NCBI GenBank assembly: GCA_913061425.1
Contig: CAJXUO010000094.1
Location: 1 to 6,146 of the forward strand
Length of the DNA stretch: 6,146 bases
From: an uncultured Lutibacter sp.
GTDB lineage: Bacteria > Bacteroidota > Bacteroidia > Flavobacteriales > Flavobacteriaceae
Direction: 5' to 3'
A program made the position numbers and the translations under genes. Positions within the stretch are counted from its first letter, which is position 1, and the number at the start of each line of letters is the position of its first letter. The notes beneath the pieces were generated by a model that ran no database searches, was not told the origin of the DNA, and saw nothing but the letters and a program-made list of their open reading frames with translations. Below, one piece after another: positions 1 through 5,490 of the stretch.

Positions 1-660
1 TACATACACCTTTTTAGTCAATTCATGCATTTCATTTACCCAATCTATTAATTCTCCTTCTTGGATTTTTCCAACCTCTTCTTTAGTCAACTCATCTGCA
101 TTGTCAGCCAATTCTTGATATCCCATATCATATTGATTTATCATTTTAGAATCCCAAACTGAATGAAGATTCGTGTCTTTATAATGCCATTTAACTTTAA
201 AATCATTTCCTCCCTTATCTTCCTTAAGACCTATATGTAAAGGTTGGTGCAAGTCTCCAATAAAATGAATTAACAATTTTAAATGAAATATTTTATCTTC
301 ATCACTTGAGTTATCATCGCTAATTACTTTTTTACACGTTTCAATTGCAGTATACAAATCTCCTTTGGGATTTTTTTCTGAATCTGTATAATTGGAATCC
401 ATTGGCATATTGATATAATGCCAAGAATAATATTTCCTGAATTTTCTGTCAGATTTTATTTCATCAGCAAACGTTGATAAAAACGCCATTGATTTTTTCT
501 TCAATAACTTTTTTAACTTTCTCTTTGTCTTCGGTTTTAAATAATCTTCTGCAATTGTTCCAACAACTCTATGTCCTGTTGGACCCCAAATTTTTGAAGC
601 CTTCGCTTGATGTGAAAATGTAATTAAGATTACTAAAAGGTATATAAATTTTGTTTTCAT
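1..660 (-). CDS. S1/P1 family zinc-dependent nuclease, N-terminal part (C-terminus beyond window edge)
   Basis: The reverse-strand frame is open from an ATG at 660 to the window edge, giving 220 residues with no stop. Residues 1-21 form a signal peptide: basic start, hydrophobic core, AKA cleavage site. The mature part has the family's motifs in order: W25-G-P-T-G-H30, A65-D66-E67, W80-H81-Y82-I83-N84, H132-F-I-G-D136-L-H-Q-P-L-H142, G150-G-N and N164-L-H166-x-x-W-D170. By comparison with P1 nuclease, W25, H30, D66, H81, H132, D136, H142, H166 and D170 fill all nine trinuclear-zinc ligand positions, so the enzyme should be active. Family members cleave single-stranded DNA and RNA and remove 3'-phosphates; a secreted or periplasmic role in nucleic-acid scavenging is inferred. 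Known members run to about 260-300 residues, so roughly 40-80 are missing here. It is divergent from the SPFH operon; I found no convincing promoter for it in the spacer. Confidence 0.93.
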   Translation of the reverse strand, partial: MKTKFIYLLVILITFSHQAKASKIWGPTGHRVVGTIAEDYLKPKTKRKLKKLLKKKSMAFLSTFADEIKSDRKFRKYYSWHYINMPMDSNYTDSEKNPKGDLYTAIETCKKVISDDNSSDEDKIFHLKLLIHFIGDLHQPLHIGLKEDKGGNDFKVKWHYKDTNLHSVWDSKMINQYDMGYQELADNADELTKEEVGKIQEGELIDWVNEMHELTKKVYV

Positions 661-796
661 GCGTTTGTTTTTATTGTTATTCAATGGTTATATGCTGTTC
701 GCTCTTAATCATTCCTTTAGGTCATGAAATCTTGAACATGCTTATTTCATAATTCCTAATTGTTTTGGCTAAGTTAAAAATAAAATTGACAAAATA

Positions 797-829
797 TTTG
801 GATATATCAAAAAATACTTGATATATTTG
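797..829 (+). promoter_or_regulatory. Bacteroidota-type promoter for the SPFH operon
   Basis: TTTG at 797-800 and TATATTTG at 822-829 are separated by 21 bases. This fits the Bacteroidota primary-sigma consensus of TTG/TTTG at -33 and TAnnTTTG at -7. Transcription would begin near 835-837, leaving a leader of about 25 bases before the ATG at 861. A TTGACA at 786-791 has no matching -10 box and is probably incidental. Confidence 0.7.
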
Positions 830-837
830 TGATATCA
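802..837. promoter_or_regulatory. Candidate operator dyad inside the SPFH operon promoter
   Basis: ATATATCAA at 802-810 is the exact reverse complement of TTGATATAT at 818-826, with a 7-base spacer, so 9+9 bases are paired around position 814. The right arm runs into the -7 box, and an 8-base palindrome TGATATCA lies at 830-837 over the expected start of transcription. A protein bound here would block polymerase. The ribbon-helix-helix protein at the end of the operon is the obvious candidate, which would make the operon self-regulated; that link is inference. AT-rich DNA gives short dyads by chance, which limits confidence. Confidence 0.4.
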
Positions 838-860
838 TTTTAATATTAAATCAAATCACT

Positions 861-1721
861 ATGACACAAGAAAAAAATATAAAAGCGACTAACGGTTACC
901 TAATGCTTGTCGTATTTCTAGGATTTATTGCACTCTTAATTTATGGGATTCCAACAGGAAAGCCATTAATCATATTACCAACAATCTTATTAATGCTATT
1001 TACAATCCTTGGGTTTTTCTTAGTAAACCCAAATACATCTAAAGTACTTTTACTATTTGGAAAATACATTGGAACGGTTAGAGAAAATGGTTTTTATTGG
1101 GCAAATCCATTTTATAGAAAACGTTCAATATCACTGAGAGCGAGTAACTTTGATAGCGAACGCGTAAAAGTAAATGATAAATTAGGGAATCCGATTATGA
1201 TTAGTACTATCCTCGTTTGGAAAGTAAGCGATACCTTTAAAGCCGCTTTTGATGTAGATAATTACGAAAACTTTGTGAGAGTACAATCAGATGCCGCTGT
1301 ACGAAAATTAGCGAGTTTATATCCTTATGATAATTTTGAAGACGAAGGTGAAGTCGAAGAAATAACACTAAGAGCGAGTCTAAATGAAGTAAGCGAAGCT
1401 TTAGAAAAAGAACTTTCTGAAAGACTTTCTATGGCGGGAATTGAAGTTTTAGAAGCTCGTATTGGATACCTTGCATATGCTCAGGAAATAGCAAATGCTA
1501 TGTTAAAAAGACAACAAGCAACTGCAATTGTTGCTGCAAGACATAAGATTGTTGAGGGTGCAGTGAGTATGGTTGAAATGGCATTAGAAGAATTAAGTAA
1601 AAAACAAATTGTTGAATTGGATGATGAGCGCAAAGCGGCAATGGTTAGTAACTTAATGGTTATATTATGTTCTGACAAAGAAGTGGCACCAGTTTTAAAT
1701 ACAGGAACTCTAAATCATTAG
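861..1721 (+). CDS. SPFH/band 7 (stomatin-prohibitin-flotillin) domain membrane protein
   Basis: This 286-residue protein starts with about 12 polar residues, then two hydrophobic segments (about 13-31 and 36-55) joined by a short G-x-P-T-G-K loop: a membrane hairpin or two-pass anchor. The SPFH domain begins at N56-P-N and runs to about residue 215. Visible family signatures include VLLLFGKYIGTVRENGFYW, NDKLGNPI, VWKVSDT, YENFVRVQSDAAVR and the coiled-coil entry EARIGYLAYAQEIANAML-RQQA. The tail, ERKAAMVSNLMVILC, matches the bacterial SPFH subfamily with an LNTGTL-type ending, so the protein is full length. SPFH proteins form large ring- or cage-like oligomers that organise membrane microdomains and often shield membrane proteases; the client of this subfamily is not known to me. 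It is first in an operon, with the next start 4 bases after its stop. The start fits the promoter at 797-829. Confidence 0.93.
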   Translation: MTQEKNIKATNGYLMLVVFLGFIALLIYGIPTGKPLIILPTILLMLFTILGFFLVNPNTSKVLLLFGKYIGTVRENGFYWANPFYRKRSISLRASNFDSERVKVNDKLGNPIMISTILVWKVSDTFKAAFDVDNYENFVRVQSDAAVRKLASLYPYDNFEDEGEVEEITLRASLNEVSEALEKELSERLSMAGIEVLEARIGYLAYAQEIANAMLKRQQATAIVAARHKIVEGAVSMVEMALEELSKKQIVELDDERKAAMVSNLMVILCSDKEVAPVLNTGTLNH

Positions 1722-1725
1722 AATT

Positions 1726-1884
1726 ATGACACAGTATAAAGTTTTATCTAAAAGTTTATTCAAAAAAGAAGATCTATTTATGGATTCTGTAAATATGGAG
1801 GCGAAAAATGGTTGGAAAGTAATCAGCGTTGGTTATAATGAAGGACATATATCAAAAGTAGTCTTAGAAAAATCAAACTATTAA
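1726..1884 (+). CDS. Small DUF4177-like protein (52 aa)
   Basis: The frame is open from ATG at 1726, four bases after the SPFH stop, to TAA at 1882-1884. The product has the DUF4177 layout: an N-terminal strand QYKVL, a charged helix (about residues 10-28), then the signature N28-G-W-K-V-I-S-V-G and a final strand SKVVLEK. Members of that family are small alpha/beta proteins of about 50-60 residues with the pattern EYKV...L(N/E)xxGWE(V/L)VSV...L(K/E)(R/K), so the size is normal. Their biochemical role is unknown. There is no signal peptide or membrane segment, so it is probably cytoplasmic. Position and tight spacing place it in the SPFH operon. It is too short for many length cut-offs. The assignment rests on pattern recall and is good rather than certain. 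Confidence 0.75.
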   Translation: MTQYKVLSKSLFKKEDLFMDSVNMEAKNGWKVISVGYNEGHISKVVLEKSNY

Positions 1885-1887
1885 ATT

Positions 1888-1941
1888 ATGATTCAAATTC
1901 TCTTATTTTTGTTAATGACTATTATTCATATTATATTTTAG
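1888..1941 (+). CDS. Possible 17-residue hydrophobic peptide
   Basis: An ATG three bases after the DUF4177-like stop opens a 17-codon frame ending in TAG at 1939-1941. It encodes almost only Ile, Leu, Phe and Met, with one Gln, one Thr and one His: enough for a single short membrane helix. It fills the gap in an otherwise tightly packed operon, and both flanking spacers are short (3 and 13 bases), which favours translation. It could equally be a decayed remnant or a chance frame in AT-rich DNA. No family is recognisable. Confidence 0.25.
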   Translation: MIQILLFLLMTIIHIIF

Positions 1942-1954
1942 TAAAAAAAGAAAA

Positions 1955-2140
1955 ATGAAAACTAATTTTGGATTAATTTATGGAATTGCAGTTGGAACTG
2001 CTTTAACTATTTCCTTAGGTATCGCACTCGATAATTTTGCAATTGGATTTTCAATTGGAAGTGGTGCTGGAGTTGCAATAGGAACTGCATTAAACTTACT
2101 TTATAATAAAAAGAGTTGCAAAAAAAAAGAAAATAAATGA
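1955..2140 (+). CDS. Small glycine-zipper-like membrane protein (61 aa)
   Basis: Residues about 5-50 are hydrophobic and rich in Gly, Ala and Ile, with small residues spaced as in glycine-zipper helices (GIAVGTALTISLGIAL, then IGFSIGSGAGVAIGTALN). A D-N turn near residues 26-27 would split this into two short membrane helices. The tail is very basic (NKKSCKKKENK) with a single Cys, so by the positive-inside rule it should face the cytoplasm. It resembles small proteins of unknown function annotated as glycine zipper family; no enzymatic role can be read. Its stop overlaps the start of the next gene (ATGA), and that product has a similar core ending in Gly-rich sequence and ALN, so the two look like a duplicated, co-translated pair. 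The A-rich stretch before ATG 1955 contains AAAGAAAA. Confidence 0.75.
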   Translation: MKTNFGLIYGIAVGTALTISLGIALDNFAIGFSIGSGAGVAIGTALNLLYNKKSCKKKENK

Positions 2141-2313
2141 TGAAAGGAAATAAAATGGGCGTAGGTATAGCTCTTGGAATTGGTGTTGGAATTGCGGTAG
2201 GATCGTCACTTGGAAGCGTTGGCATTGGAATTGGTGTTGGCACAGCAATTGGAATTGCATTTGGAGCGGCATTAAATGCAAAAGAAACTGAAGATAATTC
2301 TAAAAAAGAATGA
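2137..2313 (+). CDS. Second small glycine-zipper-like membrane protein (58 aa)
   Basis: The ATG at 2137 overlaps the preceding stop as ATGA, and the frame ends in TGA at 2311-2313. Residues 7-46 alternate Gly with Ile, Val or Ala (GVGIALGIGVGIAVG, then GSVGIGIGVGTAIGIAFGAAL), giving one or two tightly packing membrane helices. The tail is charged (NAKETEDNSKKE) but has less net positive charge than its partner's. ATGs at 2140 and 2155 are alternative starts; the last follows AAAGGAAAT, the closest thing to a ribosome-binding site here, and would give 52 residues. An in-frame internal repeat underlies the core. The protein resembles its upstream neighbour, so the two may pack together in the membrane. 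The reverse strand is also open here, but only because Gly/Ile codons read through without stops. Function is unknown. Confidence 0.72.
   Translation: MMKGNKMGVGIALGIGVGIAVGSSLGSVGIGIGVGTAIGIAFGAALNAKETEDNSKKE
2174..2240 (+). repeat. In-frame 16-bp direct repeat within the glycine-rich gene
   Basis: TTGGAATTGGTGTTGG occurs at 2174-2189 and, identically, at 2225-2240. The offset is 51 bases, exactly 17 codons, so both copies encode the same (L/I)GIGVG block. Identity at the base level, third positions included, suggests a fairly recent internal duplication or repeat-driven length change. Confidence 0.7.
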
Positions 2314-2329
2314 TTTATTATTAAATAAT

Positions 2330-2497
2330 ATGGCAAAGAAAAAAGCATTTGCACTAAGAATAAACGAAGAGTTGCTTAAAGCAGTTGAGAAATGGGCTGC
2401 TGACGAGTTTAGATCCACCAATGGTCAATTGGAATGGATGTTAAACAAATGCCTAAAAGATGTAAAAAGACAACCCAAAAAGAAAGAGGATAAGTAA
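2330..2497 (+). CDS. Ribbon-helix-helix (Arc-type) DNA-binding protein (55 aa)
   Basis: Starting at the ATG at 2330, the product opens with a basic KKK, a strand K5-A-F-A-L-R10, helix A (about 12-25, EELLKAVEKWAADE) and helix B (about 28-43, starting S-T-N-G-Q and ending MLNKCL), then a Lys-rich tail. That is the full Arc/MetJ ribbon-helix-helix fold, which binds DNA as a dimer through the paired N-terminal strands. A longer frame from ATG 2276 adds 18 residues but overlaps the previous gene by 38 bases and has no fold-like N-terminus, so 2330 is preferred. From memory, RHH proteins of this type (KKxFxLRI...KWAADEFRSTNxQ) often sit next to SPFH genes of this subfamily in other phyla. It probably represses its own operon and lacks a recognisable toxin partner. 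Confidence 0.85.
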   Translation: MAKKKAFALRINEELLKAVEKWAADEFRSTNGQLEWMLNKCLKDVKRQPKKKEDK

Positions 2498-2517
2498 AAT
2501 TATCCTCTTTCTTTTTT
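2477..2517 (+). terminator. Strong intrinsic terminator closing the SPFH operon
   Basis: Bases 2477-2493 pair perfectly with 2500-2516: a 17-bp stem containing AAAGAGGATAA and its complement, around a 6-base loop. The right arm and following base end in a run of six T. The last codons of the RHH gene form the left arm, and its TAA stop (2495-2497) lies in the loop, so translation reaching the stop would hold the hairpin open and transcription could end only behind the ribosome. The A-run on the left side means it could also act on reverse-strand transcripts. Confidence 0.88.
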
Positions 2518-2529
2518 AAGTTAAATTGT

Positions 2530-2537
2530 TATATTAG
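2530..2537 (+). promoter_or_regulatory. Possible -7 element for the DUF819 gene
   Basis: TATATTAG differs by one base from TAnnTTTG and lies 19 bases upstream of the ATG at 2557. It follows the terminator, where a new promoter is needed. No TTG is found at the expected -33 position, so this is weak. Confidence 0.25.
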
Positions 2538-2556
2538 CTGAAATCAAATTAATATA

Positions 2557-3864
2557 ATGGATACTGCACCTTTTTTCACTAATGACACAATCGTATTTGG
2601 ACTTCTAATGCTATGTTTAGGATTTATTTTCTATACATCAGCAAAAAAAAATGGCTTTTGGTCTAAATTTTACAAAATTGTTCCAGCCTTATTTGTGGCT
2701 TATATGTTACCTGCTTTTTTAACAACTTTTGGATTGATTGCTCCTGAATGGGAAACAACAAATGATGTTGGTGAAATTACAAAACACTCCTCAAGCTTGT
2801 ATTATATGGCAAGTCGCTATTTATTACCAGCAGCTTTAGTTTTAATGACTTTAAGTCTTGATTTAAAAGCCGTATTTAACTTAGGCCCAAAAGCACTAAT
2901 CATGTTTTTTACTGGTACAGTTGGAATTATTATTGGAGGTCCTATCGCCATATTTTTAATTTCGATGGTGTCACCAGAAACTATTGGAGGTGCTGGTCCA
3001 GATGCCGTTTGGAGAGGGTTAGCAACACTTGCTGGAAGTTGGATTGGTGGAGGCGCAAATCAAACTGCAATGCTAGAAGTTTATGGGTACAATCAAAAAT
3101 TATATGGAGGAATGGTATTTGTTGATATTGTTGTTGCAAATATTTGGATGGCATTATTACTTATTGGTATTGGTAAAAAAGATCGCATCAATAAATGGCT
3201 AAAAGCAGATACTTCTGCAATAGAAGCCTTAAAAGAAAAAGTTTCAAAATTTAGTGCAGATACAGAACGAAACCCAAGTTTAACAGACTATATGATTATG
3301 GGAGCAATAGCGTTTGGAACAGTAGGGTTTGCTCATTTATCGGCAGGATTTTTAAGTCCGTTTTTTAAAGATTTTGTAAATGGGTTAGAAAGTGAAACCT
3401 TACGGAATTCGATGACTTTTTTAGGTTCTTCTTTCTTTTGGATGATTAGTATTTCTACAATTATCGCAATTATTTTATCATTTAGCAAAGCACGAAATTT
3501 TGAAGGCGCTGGCGCAAGTAAAATTGGTAGCGTATTCATCTATATACTTGTTGTTTCTATCGGTATGAAAATGGATTTAACAATGATTTTTGACAATGTT
3601 GGATTGGTTGTAATTGGAGTTGTTTGGATGTTAGTACATGCCGTTTTATTGATTGTAGTTGCTAAACTTATTAGAGCACCCTATTTCTTCCTTGCAGTAG
3701 GAAGTCAAGCAAATGTTGGTGGTGCTGCATCAGCACCTATTGTTGCTTCAGCTTTCCACCCATCACTTGCTACAGTAGGAGTATTACTTGCTGTATTTGG
3801 GTATGCTGTTGGTACTTTAGGCGCAATTATTTGTACAGAATTAATGAGAATTGTTTCTCCATAA
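2557..3864 (+). CDS. DUF819 family polytopic membrane protein (transporter-like)
   Basis: This 435-residue protein has about 10-12 hydrophobic segments and the length usual for DUF819 (YjcL-like) proteins. The two family hallmarks are L158-A-G-S-W-I-G-G-G-A-N-Q-T in the N-terminal half and S383-Q-A-N-V-G-G-A-A-S-A-P in the C-terminal half. These Gly/Asn/Gln-rich motifs resemble the broken-helix substrate sites of inverted-repeat secondary transporters. G120-T-V-G...G-G-P is also typical. The middle loop (about 207-240) is polar and probably cytoplasmic. Substrate and direction of transport are unknown; transport itself is inferred from architecture. It starts 40 bases past a strong terminator, so it needs its own promoter. 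The lipoprotein gene 63 bases downstream may be co-transcribed, as no hairpin separates them. Confidence 0.92.
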   Translation: MDTAPFFTNDTIVFGLLMLCLGFIFYTSAKKNGFWSKFYKIVPALFVAYMLPAFLTTFGLIAPEWETTNDVGEITKHSSSLYYMASRYLLPAALVLMTLSLDLKAVFNLGPKALIMFFTGTVGIIIGGPIAIFLISMVSPETIGGAGPDAVWRGLATLAGSWIGGGANQTAMLEVYGYNQKLYGGMVFVDIVVANIWMALLLIGIGKKDRINKWLKADTSAIEALKEKVSKFSADTERNPSLTDYMIMGAIAFGTVGFAHLSAGFLSPFFKDFVNGLESETLRNSMTFLGSSFFWMISISTIIAIILSFSKARNFEGAGASKIGSVFIYILVVSIGMKMDLTMIFDNVGLVVIGVVWMLVHAVLLIVVAKLIRAPYFFLAVGSQANVGGAASAPIVASAFHPSLATVGVLLAVFGYAVGTLGAIICTELMRIVSP

Positions 3865-3927
3865 TTTCCATACATTTTACATTAAAAAAGCAGACCTTTA
3901 CACTCTCAATTTTCTGATTCAAAAACC

Positions 3928-4629
3928 ATGAAAAAACATATTTTACTTTTATTAATTTCTTCACTTTTTATTGCTTCATGTTCTTCTGACAGTAGCAATA
4001 AAATGATTGTAAACGGAACAATTACTGGATTGCAAAAAGGGACATTGTATTTACAAAAAATGCAAGACACCATTTTAACTTCTGTGGACTCTATTCAATT
4101 AATTGGACAAAGTACTTTTGAGTTAATAGATGAAAATACTGAAATCGAAATCTATTATTTAACACTGAAAGAAAAAGAAATAGAAAAAATTTCTTTTTTT
4201 AGTGAAAAAGGAACTGTTACCATTAACTCTAAACTTGATAAGCTTGTCACTTCAGCTATAATTACTGGATCTAAAGCTCAAAAATTACTTGAAGAATACA
4301 AATCAATGACAGATCAATTTAGCGGAAAGCGTCTAGATTTAATTAAAGAAACTTTTGAGGCACAAGCGACAAAAGATGATGAGTTAATTGAAAAAGCAGA
4401 TAAAAGTTTACGACGATTGATAAAAAATAGATATTTGTATTCAGCCAATTTTTCTGTAAGAAATGCTAACAGTGAAGTTGCTCCATACATTGCTTTGACA
4501 GAACTATATGACGCACACATCTCTTTGTTAGATACCGTAAACAATTCGCTTTCAAAAAAAATAAAAGCATCAAAATATGGCAAAAGACTGAATACGTTCG
4601 TAAAAGATATTAAAGAAAACGAGAAGTAA
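3928..4629 (+). CDS. DUF4369-like lipoprotein without a thioredoxin domain
   Basis: The N-terminus is a lipoprotein signal: M-K-K-H, a Leu-rich core, then lipobox I15-A-S-C18, with C18 as the lipidated residue. The next residues, SSDSSNK, are only weakly acidic, so a surface-export signal of the Bacteroidota type is uncertain. Residues about 26-118 fit DUF4369: strand MIVNGTITGL, then GTLYLQK, V53-D-S, F-F-S-E-K-G-T-V-T-I and the ending I-I-T-G-S-K-A-Q. In this phylum that domain usually precedes an AhpC/TSA thioredoxin domain in proteins of about 350-400 residues. Here, residues 119-233 are instead charged and mostly helical, with no CxxC, so redox activity is not expected. It is probably anchored in the periplasmic or outer membrane leaflet. 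Function is unknown. Confidence 0.85.
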   Translation: MKKHILLLLISSLFIASCSSDSSNKMIVNGTITGLQKGTLYLQKMQDTILTSVDSIQLIGQSTFELIDENTEIEIYYLTLKEKEIEKISFFSEKGTVTINSKLDKLVTSAIITGSKAQKLLEEYKSMTDQFSGKRLDLIKETFEAQATKDDELIEKADKSLRRLIKNRYLYSANFSVRNANSEVAPYIALTELYDAHISLLDTVNNSLSKKIKASKYGKRLNTFVKDIKENEK

Positions 4630-4670
4630 TACTATTAAGATCTCGTAAATAATTGGCTGCCACACTGCGA

Positions 4671-5471
4671 TTAAAAGCGGTTATCGCCATCTAGAAGATC
4701 ACCAATACCACCAAGAATACTACCTTCTCCTTTGCTTTTTCCTCCTTGCCTTGGAATTGAAGCGGCAATTCTACCTGCTAATCTGCTAAATGGTAATGAT
4801 TGTATATATACTGTTCCTGGACCTTGTACAGTTGCGAAAAAGAGTCCCTCACCTCCAAAAATTGTATTTTTTATTCCGCCAACAAATTCAATATCGTAAT
4901 TGACACCTTGAGTAAATCCAACTAAACAACCTGTATCAATTTTCAATGATTCTCCAGCAGCTAATTCCTTCTTTGCAACAGTTCCACCAACATGTAAAAA
5001 AGACAAACCATCGCCTTCTAATTTTTGCATGATAAAACCTTCACCTCCAAACATTCCTCTACCTAATTTTTTAGAAAATTCAATACCAATTGAAACTCCT
5101 TTTGCAGCACATAAAAAGGCATCTTTCTGACAGATAAATTTACCTCCAAAACTTTCTAAATCTATTGGAATTATTTTTCCTGGATATGGAGATGCAAATG
5201 ATATTTTCTTTTTCCCTTGACCATCATTATGAAAAACAGTCATAAACAAACTCTCTCCTGTTAGGATTCTTTTTCCTGCAGAAAATATTTTCCCTAAGAT
5301 ACTTTCAGACTGCCCTGAACCATCTCCAAAAATAGTGTCCATTTTAATTCCGGTTTCCATCATCATAAAACTTCCTGATTCAGCAACTACACCTTCTTGA
5401 GGATCCAACTCAATTTCAACATATTGCATTTCTTCTCCGTGAATTTCGTAATCTATTTCGTGTGCATTCAT
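4671..5471 (-). CDS. TIGR00266/AIM24 family protein
   Basis: The 266-residue product has the features of the TIGR00266 (AIM24-like) family: Y17-V-E-I-E-L-D-P near the start, V29-A-E-S-G-S-F-M-M-M, then three similar beta modules beginning T71-G-E-S-L-F, F141-G-G-E-G-F and F205-G-G-E-G-L-F, and G217-P-G-T-V-Y-I-Q-S-L-P-F near the end. Known structures are trimeric beta-rich barrels; the yeast relative AIM24 is mitochondrial, and the bacterial function is unresolved. There is no signal peptide, so it should be cytoplasmic. The C-terminal 30 residues are Gly-rich and end in DNRF. It is second of two genes, with its start 19 bases after the DUF4442 stop and only an A-rich leader before it. It converges on the lipoprotein gene, with 41 bases between the stops. 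Confidence 0.93.
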   Translation of the reverse strand: MNAHEIDYEIHGEEMQYVEIELDPQEGVVAESGSFMMMETGIKMDTIFGDGSGQSESILGKIFSAGKRILTGESLFMTVFHNDGQGKKKISFASPYPGKIIPIDLESFGGKFICQKDAFLCAAKGVSIGIEFSKKLGRGMFGGEGFIMQKLEGDGLSFLHVGGTVAKKELAAGESLKIDTGCLVGFTQGVNYDIEFVGGIKNTIFGGEGLFFATVQGPGTVYIQSLPFSRLAGRIAASIPRQGGKSKGEGSILGGIGDLLDGDNRF

Positions 5472-5490
5472 AGTGTTTTTTTTATGTAAT

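Noticed and set aside
723..740. Two CATG palindromes and nearby AT-rich stretches in the divergent spacer as an attachment site or promoter for the nuclease
   Set aside because: The symmetry is only 4 bases and no TAnnTTTG box at correct spacing is found on the reverse strand. A TAACTTAG (776-769) has its nearest TTG only 13 bases upstream.
786..791. TTGACA as a classical sigma-70 -35 box
   Set aside because: At 17 bases of spacing the -10 position is a run of A, not TATAAT. The TTTG/TATATTTG pair explains the promoter better.
1481..1678. 65-codon reverse-strand frame
   Set aside because: It lies entirely inside the SPFH coding sequence, whose family match is strong; the reverse product is not recognisable.
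2276..2329. Upstream ATG extending the RHH protein by 18 residues
   Set aside because: It overlaps the second glycine-rich gene by 38 bases and adds a basic, structureless tail. The family fold begins right after the ATG at 2330.
2007..2354. Open reverse-strand frames of 115 and 61 codons (2007-2354 and 2096-2281)
   Set aside because: They are antisense to the two glycine-rich genes. Gly/Ile/Val/Ala codons give almost no stops in reverse, and the products are low-complexity Pro/Ile/Gln strings with no promoter or family.
3333..3539. 68-codon reverse-strand frame
   Set aside because: It is fully inside the DUF819 gene and lacks any family signature.
4314..4583. 89-codon reverse-strand frame
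   Set aside because: It is antisense to the lipoprotein gene's helical region, with no promoter and no recognisable motif.
4619..4646. ACGAGA/TCTCGT hairpin between the convergent genes as a terminator
   Set aside because: The stem is only 6 bp with a 16-base loop and no T-run follows on either strand.
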